A stretch of 64,000 nucleotides of DNA from Agelaius tricolor (taxonomy: Eukaryota > Chordata > Aves > Passeriformes > Icteridae): assembly GCA_023055355.1 (NCBI GenBank), contig JALJCS010000024.1, positions 8,323,501 through 8,387,500 on the forward strand, read 5' to 3'. The translations under genes and the position numbers were made by a program. Shown here piece after piece: positions 1 through 12,300 of this stretch; the first letter of the stretch is position 1; every line of letters starts with the position of its first letter. The notes under the pieces are model-generated. The model worked only from the letters and a program-made list of their open reading frames with translations. It was not told the DNA's origin and searched no databases.

Positions 1-964
1 TGTTTTGTAATTGAGCAGCTTTTGTCTGTGCTTCCTCTTGCCCAAGCATCAGACAGAATAGCTTTTCTTCCATCTTTTGTAAAGACAGCACTTGTGGTTT
101 TGTAGATGATGCAGGTTTCTGGGGGAAGATTAAAATATTCCAGCAAAACAAAGAACTTCTGACTGAAGCATTTAAATTCCAAGTGTTGAGAGAGGGAACA
201 AAGTGTGAGGAGAAAAGAAAGTGCATTCTCATTCTGGGTGCATTTTTCTGCAAACACTCCTCATAACCCTGGGCTTGAATGGCAGCTGAGTAGCAGTGCT
301 GCTTGCAGCAGTGTTTATTACCAGAGGCAAAAGCTTTTGCTATAGCTCTCCCTTTAACTTTTGCAAAAAACATTGTCAGTCACTGTGGAGACATTGACAG
401 AAGCATCAGAGAACGTGTAGAATGTAAATATTCGTGTTGTGGCTGTAAAACAGACAAACTAAAAAGGCCTAACTTCTCTGGAGTTCTTGGGGAGTGAACC
501 TCAGAGCTGTGAACCCACGGGATGAGCTGCTCCCCAAAACATCTGGGTGCAGGGACCAGCTTCTTTCTTCAGCAGAACATTATTAATCATAATGAAAGCT
601 GATTATATTGTGGGTAATAAGGGGTATGCTATCACAAAACTGTACACACACACAGAGATCAGCACTTTCCCCCATTTCTTACATCACTTCCTAAAAATCC
701 ACCTGCAAAAAGGCTCTTGTCTGGCAATCTTCCAGATGGGAGTCTGTCCACACAGAGGCCTTCTACAAGAAAACACAAACAGAAATGCTCTTGACAAATA
801 GCCTAAAAGAATCTGGCATCTATGCTGTGACCCAGCAAATGCATGCAAAAGCACCTGTCAGACTATTTGAGGGGAAAGGATTAGCACATCTGATAAACAC
901 ATGGAAGGAGGGTGATTTCCTAAAAGGCTGGCTAGCAATTTTTAATAGGACCTATTCCCCTCTA
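1..964. other. Unique AT-rich DNA, no gene seen
   Basis: I see no recognisable gene, RNA or repeat here. The short reading frames (up to 84 codons) lack family motifs, are not flanked by clear splice sites and are of the size chance gives. The stretch ends at a CR1 tail, and sequence just upstream (about 850-964) may be older CR1 too diverged for me to recognise. Confidence 0.5.
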
Positions 965-1029
965 CATGAAGGTTGGGCTTGATGATCTTGGAAGTCTTTT
1001 TGGACCTTAATGAGTCTATGATTCTGTGA
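965..1029 (+). mobile_element. CR1 LINE 3'-end fragment
   Basis: The stretch contains 'gatgatcttggaagtc' followed by 'ggacctt' and a 'gagtctatgattctgtga' ending, the arrangement of the 3' end of avian CR1 retrotransposons. Only the last 65 or so bases are recognisable, which is typical because CR1 copies are usually 5'-truncated. No coding part remains. The divergence from the usual motif suggests an old copy. Confidence 0.8.
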
Positions 1030-1338
1030 CTATGCATTAAATAATTTGCATTTTTAGCAGGAACACACTGGTTTGATTCAGCCTTGCAAGGTAATGTCCC
1101 TGCCCTTCCACCGCCTTGCCTGCACTGCCTGTGGCAGAGCCTAAAAGATGCATTTCACAGGGCTGACAGGCTCCCCACCAGGCAGCCAGGTGTCTAACAA
1201 GCCTGGAAGTCTGATCTTGACTGGTATTTGCAGAAATTCATCTTCCATAAGTTTGCCTTGCAAGTATTTTGGGCTCAGAATCACTGGGGCACCCTCTTCA
1301 TACTGCAGTCAAGTTCAGAGGTTATACTTGTCATTTGA
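1030..1338. other. Unassigned DNA between a CR1 tail and a possible pseudogene
   Basis: One open frame on the + strand (1148-1558) crosses this part in a different frame from the coding-like segments downstream. I recognise no domain in it. It could be the frame-shifted 5' part of the same decayed sequence or chance. Confidence 0.3.
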
Positions 1339-2530
1339 ATCCAGACCCATGTATCTTCCAAAAAGAATATTCCAGTGCAGACAAAAACTGTCTTCATGGC
1401 AAGAGGAGTCACATGTGGATCCCATGGGTTCAGACCTGTCCAACTTCTCAGGGCTGTTGCCTATCAATGGGCAGCTGAGAACAACAAGTGCATACAAGAG
1501 CTGTTTGCTTCAGGAGGTGGTAAAATCTCCCCCAGAAGACTTTTTAAGGATAGGGTAGATTTGTCAGACATGTTATAGGAAGAGCAGACAGGGCAGATAC
1601 CACCTGACCTCTGCAAGCTCCTCTGACCCATGCTGATTTTTTTCCAGGTCACTGGACAGAGCACTGTCTAGTTCCATTTCAGATTTCTGGGCGCTGGTTA
1701 CATCCTCTGCATTTGAAGCTGTTGAGATCCAGGCAGATTTGAAGCAAATTCTTTCCAAAGCAAACTTGCAGAAAAGGGTGGACAGATTAAATGAGCAGTT
1801 TGCAGAGGAAAAGCTTTGTGCAACTCTTCAGGAAATCCTTGCATTAGCAGTGGAATAAAACTGTTCTGCTTGCCAGGCACTGACAAATGGGAAAAGTGCA
1901 AACAATTTAAATAGAAAGGTAGAGATGAGAAGGGAGAGATCACAGGGTCAGCTGCCTCAAAAATGCAGTAACATGTGTCCTGCCACTTAGAGCAGGTCTG
2001 AAGAGGCTGAAGTACTCAGGTCTTTGACCCTAAATATTTGTGTCGGAGAAGCAGCTCAATGTAAGAGATCTCATTTAAGTGATGCAAAACTGGAAAATGT
2101 ATGCCTCCTGAAGATGCAGCTGCACTGTACTCACAGAGCTGACAAATGAGGAAAATGCCAAAGATGCTGCCTCCAAGGCCAATATGGCCCTCCAAGAGCA
2201 GCTTCCCAGCATCACTTCAGCCCTTTCTAGGGTCCCTCAGAAGCCAGTTGAGAGTAAGACATTTGGTGGATAAAGCAATTTAGCCACCCAGTCTGCCACC
2301 TCTTCCTAATACCAAAAAGAGGTGGGCAGAAGTAAGAGACTTCATCCCAAGCCAGGTGGGCATGGATTTATGTGATGAGATGTTCATGTCTGCCAGTGAA
2401 ATGCTTACAGTTTAGTCAGAAAAGAGGCCCAGTGAACTCAGTGGAGAAGTAAGAACCTCTTCAGTGAAGGCCTTAAATATTTAGTTGAAATTGAAATACT
2501 TTAATGTAATAAACTTCCTCATTTTATATT
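1339..2530 (+). pseudogene. Possible decayed (processed) coding sequence, unidentified
   Basis: Three successive segments read like protein but in different frames and separated by stops: 1339-1578 (includes AVAYQWAAENNKCIQELF), 1637-1855 (includes VEIQADLKQIL and KRVDRLNEQFAEEKL) and 2112-2270 (includes LTNEENAKDAASKANMALQE). The last two are rich in E, K, L, Q and A, as in coiled-coil proteins. An AATAAA lies at 2508-2513, after the last segment, as in a 3' UTR. No poly-A tail or target duplication is visible. I could not name a parent gene. Processed pseudogenes are scarce in birds because CR1 machinery rarely copies other mRNAs, so a retroviral route or a decayed local gene is also possible. 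The alternative is three chance frames. Confidence is low to moderate. Confidence 0.33.
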
Positions 2531-4144
2531 AGAACTAGTTGTTTCTTTACTGTTATATATAGAAAGCCATACTTCCTCCCTCAGCTAATTTTTGTTAGCA
2601 TACCAATTTTTCACCCTAGGGCCCAGTTCTGATTACCTTCACACTGATGGCACACATTTGTGTAACAACACTGGCTCTTAACAGCAACAGCTCTCTATTC
2701 ATGGTGGTATAAGCAAGATAGGAATCTGGCTCTCAAAGCTCTATTTAAACTTGACCTGGATGATTCATGCCTTTGAGATCTCAAAATGAGATTACTGCAA
2801 AGTGCTTTATAGCAGGCTGCCAAAAGGGCTAATCCATTCCCTGAAGCTAATGCACAGTACAGCACCTTGATTGTTATCAGAGGTGGGCAGAGAGGGATCT
2901 GCCTACTCACTACTTGTCTGTCAGCATTTTCTGCTTTTTAGTGCCTAGGAAAGGTCTACAGTTTTGCTTTTAGCTTTTAAAGCTATTAACAGGCTGGAAA
3001 TTGATGTTGCCAAGGACATCTGTAAATGTGCCTTGGGGATGTATAAATACTTTATTGTATTGAATTGTTCCCCTTTTTGTTAGCCACAGGAATCCTATCA
3101 GACTGACGAGGGTAATTTCCAGTGATGTCTCTCAAAATGAACATGAAAACAAGATGGTCACTCTGCCATGCCTTTCCCCTGGACCCCCCTCCATGAGATC
3201 AGATGCTCTCCATGATCCTTTCATGATCAGATTCAAATTAATTTGAATTTGGAGGTTCCCTTGTGAACTTTCTTCTTTTACTACAAAAATTGAAATAATT
3301 TCTATCATAACAAAGTTCTCCTCACATGTGATCTTTTTTTCTGATCCATGAGGATCAAAACAGAAGCTCACACAACTTAGCATTATTTCTACAGGCTCTG
3401 CAGTGTGCTCCACAGGAGCAGCCAGTGCAGAGATGTATTTCTGCCTGTCATACAATTTGCTCAGAAATCCTTTCCTGTGAGTCCTGGTGTGCATCATTCA
3501 GCCTTTGCATGCCTGTGCAGTGGCATAAGGCTTCATGTAGCTGTAAAAGCACTGGGAAACATACAGGAAGGAAAGATAAATGTGTGCTGCAATACAGAAG
3601 ACCAGAAAACAGTGCTGAAAGAAGGTAGGGATTTGCAGGCTATTGTAGTGCACTGAATTTCCCCAGCTCCCTGCACACATGATGACTCTCTGGGAAGCTC
3701 AAATTAGTGTGCATTTTATCAGCCCCTATTCTTTAATAATGTCTCTTTTAATAGGGACAGCTGGATCCAAGGCAATCCCATCAATCAACACTGACAGCTG
3801 TGGCTATGATATTTACTCCTCTGACTCTGCTGCACTTGCAGACCTCATGCCTGTGGAATTACATCCAAATTTGAAATGTTTGACAGCAGGAGATTGGTGA
3901 GATTTGCTGTCCTTAGAAGGATCTAGGAACAGTCACAGGTGATAGCTCTTGGACATACCTTCACTTCTGCCTCACTGAAGGGAGGCAATAAACTAACACC
4001 CCTTAGATAGTGGCTCTGATCCTTACACTGGCTGGCAATTTCCTCTTAAAGGTTGATAATTTCAAGAGTTAATGGTTACATTAGCCCTTGGTGGAAAACA
4101 TTGGCAGCAAACTGTAATATTCCCATGATGAAGTCAGAAAAGAA
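2531..4144. other. Unique AT-rich DNA, no gene seen
   Basis: No repeat family, RNA gene or coding exon is recognisable. Reading frames on both strands stay at or below about 120 codons and have no family motif. Confidence 0.5.
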
Positions 4145-4358
4145 CCCACCTGTAGCATTGCATGTTTCATATATGGGTTTATTGTAAAGTTGGTTAATTT
4201 TATAAGTTAAGAATTTGGTTTGACCCTCAGTTCCCCCTTGTAATGGTTTGTTCCTTCCACCTGTTACCTGTCAATCATTGTAACCATCCCTCTCAGGTCG
4301 AGGCTCTTCTATGTCAATCATCCCTCACCTAACATATGATTTGTCCCCTGAGCCTTTT

Positions 4359-4424
4359 CCCGCCCCCAGACCCTTCCTATTGGTTCAGTGTGTGTCATCC
4401 CCGCCTCCAGGTTCTGTTCATTGG
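4359..4424 (+). promoter_or_regulatory. Duplicated GC-box/CCAAT module in LTR U3
   Basis: A CCCGCC-type GC box followed by ATTGG (reverse CCAAT) occurs twice with an exact 41-bp offset: 4359-4383 and 4399-4424. Sp1 and NF-Y bind such sites, and duplicated enhancer units are common in retroviral U3 regions. Activity is inferred only. Confidence 0.6.
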
Positions 4425-4516
4425 TCCCTCATGTCTCCATCCATCACATCTTTCCCTTTTGTAAGTGCCTACCTAAGGGCTTTTACCCAACAGTGTCACT
4501 GGGCCCGCCTGGGTCA

Positions 4517-4522
4517 AATAAA
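4517..4522 (+). terminator. AATAAA polyadenylation signal of the LTR
   Basis: AATAAA sits just before the 65-bp repeat array, which marks the end of R in this LTR. Confidence 0.75.
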
Positions 4523-4530
4523 GCGCCTTG

Positions 4531-4855
4531 GCATCCAAACGCGTGTCCACTCCTTCCTTCCTTTGCCTCAGTGCCTCACAGTCCTGCTCTTGCTGGCATC
4601 CAAACGCGTGTCCACTCCTTCCTTCCTTCGCCTCAGTGCTTCACAGTCCTGCTCTCGCCGGCATCCAAACGCGTGTCCACTCCTTCCTTCTTTTGCCTCA
4701 GTCCTTCACAGTCCTGCTCTCGCCAGCATCCAAACGCGTGTCCACTCCTTCCTTCTTTTGCCTCAGTCCTTCACAGTCCTGCTCTTGCCGGCATCCAAAC
4801 GCGTGTCCACTCCTTCCTTCCTTCGCCTCAGTGCTTCACAGTCCTGCTCTCGCCT
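4531..4855 (+). repeat. 65-bp minisatellite, 5 units, inside the LTR
   Basis: Units start at 4531, 4596, 4661, 4726 and 4791, each with gcatccaaacgcgtgtccac, and a partial sixth start (gcatc) is at 4856. All five are exactly 65 bp and differ by a few substitutions only. Because 65 is not a multiple of three and the unit has no stop in some phases, all three forward frames stay open through it. This produces spurious 167-214-codon frames with repeated 'SKRVSTPSF'-type peptides. Length variation between individuals is likely. Confidence 0.95.
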
Positions 4856-5001
4856 GCATCACCACACCGCAGACAGAGCCACTACTCGGCTTCTCCCCGA
4901 GAACCTGGGAGTGCCGGGATTCATGGCCTCCACCGGTCACTCCGGGAGTGGCTAGCCAGACTGTCAGCTCCAGTGGCCACGGAAGTGAGACTGCACCCAC
5001 C

Positions 5002-5410
5002 TACTTTAATCTCCATTTCATAAATGCCTGAATTTAGAGACCATGCTGTCACATCAGTGATGATGTCAAGCATGCAAATTTACCTTTCTTCCACATCCGT
5101 TGCTGTGCTTCCTACTTCAGTGTTCAATTTCTGGCATTTTGTTGCCAAAGTAAAAATCCTAAATTATTTTGATTATAATCTCCACTCTTAACTAGTTTCT
5201 AATCACAGAATACCTTGTTCCTTTTATGAAAGAAGGATATTATGGCACAAATTTTGGAAGCCAGTAAATAAAGTTATGCATTTTTTTCCTTAGAAACTTT
5301 CCATGGCTATGTTTTGTTGAAAAAATAATTTCAAAGGATTCTATTTGTTTATGGAACATATTTTGGATCATGCAATAATCTCAAAAGAAACAATTTGTTA
5401 CTGCTGCCTG
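5002..5410. other. Unique AT-rich DNA between an LTR and a CR1
   Basis: I see no gene or recognisable repeat between the right target duplication of the LTR and the first recognisable CR1 bases. Confidence 0.45.
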
Positions 5411-6350
5411 TTTGGCATTGATCAGGCCACATCTGGCAGTCTGTCTATGGTATTTGCAGGGATGCCCTGACAAAGGCAGGAATGATGCATCTGACTCCAT
5501 GTTTTTAGAAGGCTAATTTATTATTTTATTATACTATATTATATTAAAGAATACTATACTACACTATACTAAAGAATACAGAAAAGATACTTACTGAATG
5601 CTAAAAAGATAAAAATGAAAACTTGTGACTCTTTCCAAAGGAGTCCCAACACAGCTTGGCCTCAATTGGCCAAAGAGTGAAAACAACTCACACCAGAATC
5701 CAATGGAACAATCACCTGTGGGTAAATCTCCAAACACATTCCACATTGGCACAGCACAGGAGAAGCAAATGAGATAAGAATTGTTTGCCTTTTCTCTGAG
5801 GCTTCTCAACTTCCCAGGAGAAAAATCCTGGGCAAAGGGATTTTTTCAGAGAACATGAACGCCACATTTGTCCAGCCCTGGGCTCCCAGTACAGGAGGAA
5901 GCTGCACAAACCTGAGCAGCCTCCCCTGCAGGCAGCCTGGGGCTGGGGTACAATGTGTGAGACAAGGCTAAGGCAGCTCTCCCTCCTCAGCATGGCAGGA
6001 GCAGCCCTGGCTGCTGGGCTCAACTATCTGAAAAGGAGGTAAGGAAAACACAGAGCCAGGCTCTTGCCAAGATGTTTAACAGCAGGACATGAGGAAACTG
6101 TGACAAGGTGCAAAAAACCCCAAGGAAACTCCAGCTAGATGCTTGGATAGAAAACTTACAAGAAACGACATAAAGTGAGAAAACAAGCCCTGAGACTGTG
6201 GAATATCCAGCCTTGGAAATACTCAAAACTCAGCTATATGAAACCATTAGCTCAATGTTCTCTGAAGCCAGGCTTCTGCTCTGAGCAGGGTATTGAAGCA
6301 GACAACTACACAGGTCCCTTCTGACCAAAATTATTGTGTGATTCTGTCTA
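5411..6350 (+). mobile_element. CR1 LINE 3' fragment, split by an LTR insertion
   Basis: Bases 5411-5445 (gatcaggccacatctggcag) and 5867-5900 (tgtccagccctgggctcc) are consecutive in CR1 3' ORF2 sequence, the part encoding the end of the reverse transcriptase ('gtcaggccacacctgg..tgtccagt..tgggc'). The 421-bp LTR at 5446-5866 separates them. The 3' part continues in weakened form, with a 'cttggaaatactcaaaac' block near 6213 and the tail 'aggtcccttctgacc...tgtgattctg' ending near 6350. The copy is 5'-truncated, diverged and non-coding. Middle portions are too degraded to align by eye. Confidence 0.75.
5446..5866 (-). mobile_element. Solo LTR (family A, copy 1), 421 bp
   Basis: Read on the minus strand it begins TGTGGCGTTCATGTTCTCTG and ends near ...TACCATA. 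It matches 39182-39631 along its length. The flanks are tctgtc (5440-5445) and tttgtc (5867-5872), a 6-bp duplication with one mismatch, and CR1 sequence resumes directly after. On the + strand, TTTATT at 5517-5522 and 5525-5530 gives AATAAA polyadenylation signals on the sense strand. The CCAAT context 'ttggccaa' is also present. No retroviral genes accompany it. Six-base duplications suggest an ERVK-like origin. The terminal TA instead of CA at the 3' end is unusual and makes the last bases less certain. Confidence 0.8.
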
Positions 6351-9300
6351 TCTGACCTTTTTTGCTTTAAGTGCTCTTTGAGATTCCTATTTGGGAAAAA
6401 AAAAAACCAAGGAGAAACATAGGTCTTCCTTGTAGAAAGCAATGGCTGTTAATGAAGCCAACCCCCTTCGTGTAAGGGGCATGAGAAGCCCAAAGGTACA
6501 TTCATACACATACATCCAACCAAACCTTACTGAAAGTGGAAACGGGGAAAAAAACCAGCAGATTTTTAAAAGCAAACCTAAAAGTCCTCTAATTTCATCA
6601 AGTCCAAGCAGAAATGTAAAAGAATATTGTCATCTTTTTGCAGGGGTTCCATACTGTTGGCTCCTTATTGCAAAAGTTCCATACCTTCTTGGTGTTTCTT
6701 GTGGGCAGGTCCTCAGAGCACAGACTCTCTCCTCTTCACAAAGCAGCCAACTAACTCCAGTTCCCTTCTCAACCACCCAACCCACTCTTTTATAGCATCT
6801 TCTTCTCATTGCTTACAGCTGTGGCCTCTTAAAGTCAGACCTGTTCCTAATCTTTGATAATTGTCCCAGCTGCAACTCCTTAGGGTAAGATTACTTTTCT
6901 ATACTACCTTTATTTTCTTATATTCTATCCCCCTGCAAGAGAATTTGGTCATAATTTTCATATCATAATTTTGCATTCTCAAATCCTCAGATGAGCCTTA
7001 AGACTAAGGAGGAGTCATGTCTGAAAGTAAGGGTTGAGACAAAGAGCTATCAACTCTGAATGTGTATAAGGGATTGCTGGAGGTCTGAGATTATCTCCAA
7101 AATGTTATTTCTAAGTGTTTCAAAACTTTTTGGCCATATCACTTTGTTAACCTGCTCTTCCCTTCCTCTCCCACCTCTTTTTGTGCCTTTATCTATGGAA
7201 GCTGTTCCACAGAGTTGTGCCAGTGACCATGTCTGCAAAGCAGTGAATGCACAACTCCCCAGGGAATAATCACCTGCAGTAAGCTTTGACTGGAATAGCA
7301 GTGAGTTCAGGAGTCCCAGAAATAGCCAAGGTCTTCCTAAGAAATGAGAGACAAAGGAAAATACAACCTAGAAAAAATGTAGGCAAAATATAGGGTTGTG
7401 AAAAGTCCCACAGCATCTCAGACTGCTGTTTTTGTTTTCTACAGATGCTTCCTTTGATATTCCTCCAAGAGTTTTGAGCATTTACTCCATAATAACTATT
7501 ATTATGTATTATTATTACTGAAGGCCTGGATGGCATTCAGAGGTTTTAAAATAGCCATCTCTTCCACAGTGTTTTGCAGTTTCTCCCTCTTCATGTTTTA
7601 AATTTTGTCCAATGGAGTCTCAAACTCTCAAGGAACAGAATGACCTGAGAGGCCCTTGCATAAGCCCCTCACATGGGTGGTTTTTTAAGTGTTAACTTTC
7701 ACATAATTCACCATGAAAGGAGTTAAAAAACACCTGAATATGCAAAAAACCTATGCCTGACACAAAGACAGAACCAAACTTCAGCTAGGCTAATAGATAC
7801 CGCTTCTCAGTTTTCCCTAAATTTATCTAACAAGGATTATAATGGCAAGTGACTGTTCAAAGACAACTTCCACAATTTTTTCATGGCCTCTACTGATGAA
7901 GAACACAGCAATGGACTCAGCTCTGCCCTTCAACAGCAGCACACAATACACAGGATTTTTCAGAGAATGCCATGTGTTCCAGGAACTGAGAAAATAGCAC
8001 TACTGTAGTTTGTGATAACCCTAAATCATTGGACTTTGTCCTGCTCTTTCCCAATAGCTCTTGAAAGGATTTCTCCAGGTTTCTAGATGTCTTTTTGCAT
8101 CCCAGGCACACTTCTTACATGTCCTCCCACTCTGAAGCTATTTATTGTACCAGGCTCTGTGCTTTTCTGCCTGAAATTCCTCCACTTTCTGAAGAGGGAT
8201 TTTCCTATTAAAAAGATTCTTTCATGCCAGGAAAAGGTTAAAGATTTACCATGCATCAGCTGGGCTGTGGTAGTTTAATATGTGCATATTTTTAGTTTGT
8301 TTTAAACAGAGTAAAATCTCAACAAAGCTCATTGCCACTTCATATAACCCTTCTCTAATCATGGGTTAAGCACATGCATGCAATTACTGATAACTCTTAT
8401 CATCTGCCAGTCCTCAGAGAAGATATTCTTACCTGCACATTGATTTATAACTAATGATTTGGACCAGGTTTTGCACTTGCCTTGCACTGGGGAGAAAGCC
8501 TGTACTCTGAAATCATTGCAGCTATTTAGGTGAGCAACTGCCTGCCAGCTTGAACAAGGGATTCCTCACAGAGACTCCTAATCCATCATAATCCATCCTT
8601 CAATTTGGTAACAAACAGTGATTTTGAAGATCTGACTTGTATTGAAATTCAATGTCTTTCCATCTGCTAGCCAAATTTGTACAGTAATACAAACACACTT
8701 GGTATCTAAAGAGCATTCATTGCTTGCATGTCACTGTCCTTGCACTTTAATGTTCTAGAGATGATTTAGGGGCATCTGCCATTTTTCCTTGATTTAGGAA
8801 AGATTTAGAGATTTAGCAAAGACTTTAGTTTGTGGGCTTAAAATCCCTTACAAAACCCCAGGTTTTGTGTGCCTTGTATTTAAACCAACGTCCTTGAAGA
8901 GCAGATATTTACATCAATAGAGGTGAAGGTACCTTTTGTTTAATGACTACAGAAAGAGATTTAGGCTACATTTTTCTTTTATGTCCAGGGGACCATATCT
9001 TCCACATAGCTAGGAAGAGCTACCTGAAATTTTTTTGAACTTTTCAACCTGCTGGTTCTCCACTCCCACATCTCCATCAACAAGAGCTGGAGGAGCGTGA
9101 GCTAAATGCAAACACACAGAATGCAACTTCAGAGCCCAGATTTCCTTCTGCCTGTGGAGAAGCTGCAATTATGCCTCTCTGATTAAAAGAAAATCTGCAG
9201 CAGCCAAGCACTGATCAAGTTTGAGCAGCCTAATGACTTTGCTAGCACATGATGTTTGATAACAATCTCCAGCAGACCACTGATGACACAGATCCCTCTT

Positions 9301-12300
9301 CTTGGAAGGGAGTGATAAAGCCCCCTGTTCCAGCTGATTAACTTGTATATAGCAGGCCATGATCCAACTGTTCCTTAGCCACCTGTGCAAGTGAAATGTG
9401 GCTCTGCTCCTGCAGTAATTTAGCTCCTAATATTTTCAGCCTGATAAAAAGCAGACCACCTCATCTAATGGCAATTTTTACATAATGCTTTTTATTTTCA
9501 AGCCAGCCTGCCCACCTTATATTGCATATAAGCCATGGCTGTATTTACTACCACAATGAACAACTGCATCTCCTCCAGAATTAAAATCTAATGACACATA
9601 AACAAAATCATGCCCTTATATTCCTACAGATAAAACTTAGATCTATATCTTAATTAGGAAATAACTGTGTCTTCATCTAGAGAACAAGTAAGTAAGTTCT
9701 AGTAGATCTTAAGTTCATGTAAACTCTGGGTAATTTAAATTGAGTTTTTTCTATGATGAATGTTTACACTTACCATATGATAGAAGTGGTTGGGATTCAC
9801 ACCTGCACAAGTAGCTACCAACACATGGACAAGAGTTCTCACCTTTCCAAACATCAGTAACAATTCCTGCCTTTGCATGGTTGCAATACCTTTGCATGGC
9901 TGTCTGAGCAAGAAACCATGAAAAAGTAATCCCACAGTGACTGTGAACTGACTCATTCAATCCCTGCATGGTTCAAACATACACAGAATATGTATACAGC
10001 AGTCCTCTTGCTGGTTTTGCTTCCTAAGCTTCAAGTTTATGTTCTGGAAAAGTACTCACTTTCCACCATATAAAAAAATCTGGAAAAAATCAGAAGTATG
10101 GAGTTGAAGTGCTACTTTCATCCTTCATTTTTATATCCTTTAATATAGCAATAAAATGAAAGCAGTTCCATGCTGAGGACCCAAAGGCTATGGGGCACTA
10201 AAACCAATTAAATGGCAATCAAGCCTTCAAAGCAGATATGTCAAAGGCCTTGAGCTGCTTCTGAGGAGAAAACATTCAGTAACTCTCTATTTATACAGTT
10301 TGAAACATCATAAGCATTTTCTCTGAGGAATTTACACAAACAAAACCTTAGCAATTCACTAAATATTCAAACAAGGTGATTTCAAAAATCAGACAAAACC
10401 TAAATATTTATTAATTGCACTGTTGAACCTCAAGTCCTGAGAGCATATTTTAGCTCCCTAAAGCAAATTCTGAAGCTAGCTAATCAATACTCAAGCAAAC
10501 TACTGATTTGTTCCATAAACATGAATGCACTCACATGCTTTGCAGTGTAAGGAAAAAGTGACATTCCCAGAAAATGACTAAGTTCAAATACTACATCTCC
10601 TGGCAAGAAAAGTTTGAAATTCTGCCAGCTGTGTGCAGAAGATCACCTAGCATGACTTTGATTTCTAGAGGTAGTAACAGACTGATTTCTTTCCCTGCAA
10701 CAGATTTAGCCAAACAGTTTTTATGCCAATTTTTCTACTGAAGTAACTGGGGGAAAAAAAAAATCCAAGAACAAAAAAAAGCCAAAACCATACTCATTTG
10801 GCAGAAAAGAGAGGAAGTTTGCAAGAAATATGATTAAAGAGAAAGTGAAAATTTTAGATACAGATAAAAAATATGACTGTATTACCTCAGGGGCTTTTTT
10901 TCAATAAGAGATAAGCGTTAAAAGTTTCATTCTGGACCTGAGTTTGCTGCCTAACAGCTTAAACCTTTACATTTGGCCAAAAGAAATGCAAAATGCCACC
11001 ATTTTAATTTGATGCTATTTGAAAGTCTCACAGATGGAAGTGATTCCACAAAATATAAAGCAATTTGGAAACAAAAGCTGCTGGTTTACATCCCCAAGTG
11101 AGCATTCAGGCAGACTCACCCAAACAATGATGCTCAGTTTAACCAAACTACCTGATGAGGAGAGATGCCCTTTCCACCAGAGAAATCCCACCTCCACAAA
11201 GTATTTTAATCCGTTTTTAAAAGACCAAAAAACCACAAAGCAGGACTTCTTTTGTCAGAAAGAACCTGCCCCTGTTCTGGGAAGGTAACCCAGGAAGCAG
11301 GGCCAGAGGAAGGAATTCACTTTGGACCCTGCCACAAAGTGGAGAGCTTTGAAATACCTTCAGGTTTGGTCACCCACAGCAGAAAGAAACCATTGTTTGC
11401 TGCCAGTATCTGAGTGTGTGCACAGAGGGAAGGTTTTTGCAGCAGCTGGTGAATGCAGCACCTCCTGAGTGCCTGTTGGAGACCCTGCTAAGTTCCTTGC
11501 AAAGTAAAGCCCTGAGATTCTTGTCAGCACGTCTTCACTTTGTATTTGCCTGGCAATTTTCCAGCTCCCTTCCCACCCAGCCTGGAAACCTGCCCAGAGT
11601 GTAGGATGCTAGCAAGAATCATTTGGCTTGTGCTGTTTGGCTTTGTTGTCAACAGTTGGGTTTCAACTCTGCCATACATCTGGCACGGTTTTGCAGGCTC
11701 ATGCTGCTGCTCACATTTTCTCAGTATCCCCCATGTTAAAGGTGGGAAGGGAAAGAGAGTATTCTCCTAGACTGTCCATGTTTGAGAATGTTTTGTTCTT
11801 CTCAGAGTGGACATCCTGACAGAAATCTTTGTTTTTCTTTTTTCACTGTGGTATTTCCCCTCCCAGGAGAGCAGAGCATCAGGAGGCAATAACCAAGAGA
11901 AACCTCCATAGAGAGGATCCATCCTCTGGCCCTTTCGTGGCTCCTCCTTTCCTTCACATGAACATTTTCCCCCTTTTCACATATCCCAAACCTTTCCCAT
12001 TCTTCAATCATAAAGTGTACCTGGAGGAAAGGTACAGGAGAGCTGCCCTCTGTGCCTTCCACCTGCAGGCAACTTGCTGGTCCCAGAACCAAGCTTCAGC
12101 CTCCATCCAATCACTGCTGACACCTGCCAGGAACAAGCAGGGCTTATCGTGGTCTGGTCCCAAGACATGTGGGCAAAAAAGGTAAAATGACCAACATAAA
12201 TGTTAACTGAGAGCAGTAACTGCTTTGGTTTGGGTTTTTTTCTCATCAACTTCACAAGACCTATGTCTGCATTGACTGGATCTTCAAGAAAACATCATTT

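Larger units (their letters stand above)
4151..4995 (+). mobile_element. Solo LTR of an endogenous retrovirus, 845 bp, complete
   Basis: The element begins TGTAGC and ends CTGCA, the usual TG...CA termini, and is flanked by a perfect 6-bp duplication, cccacc (4145-4150 and 4996-5001). Six-base duplications are typical of class II (ERVK-like) integrations. U3 carries two GC-box plus inverted-CCAAT modules (GC boxes near 4359 and 4399, ATTGG at 4379 and 4420) spaced exactly 41 bp apart. AATAAA lies at 4517-4522. Downstream, in R/U5, the element is swollen by five 65-bp tandem units. No internal retroviral genes or second LTR are present, so this is a solo LTR left by LTR-LTR recombination. No clear TATA box was found. 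Confidence 0.87.

Noticed and set aside
4311..5031. Three overlapping forward frames of 167-214 codons with repeated peptides
   Set aside because: They are the same 65-bp tandem repeat read in three phases inside a solo LTR, not a repeat protein.
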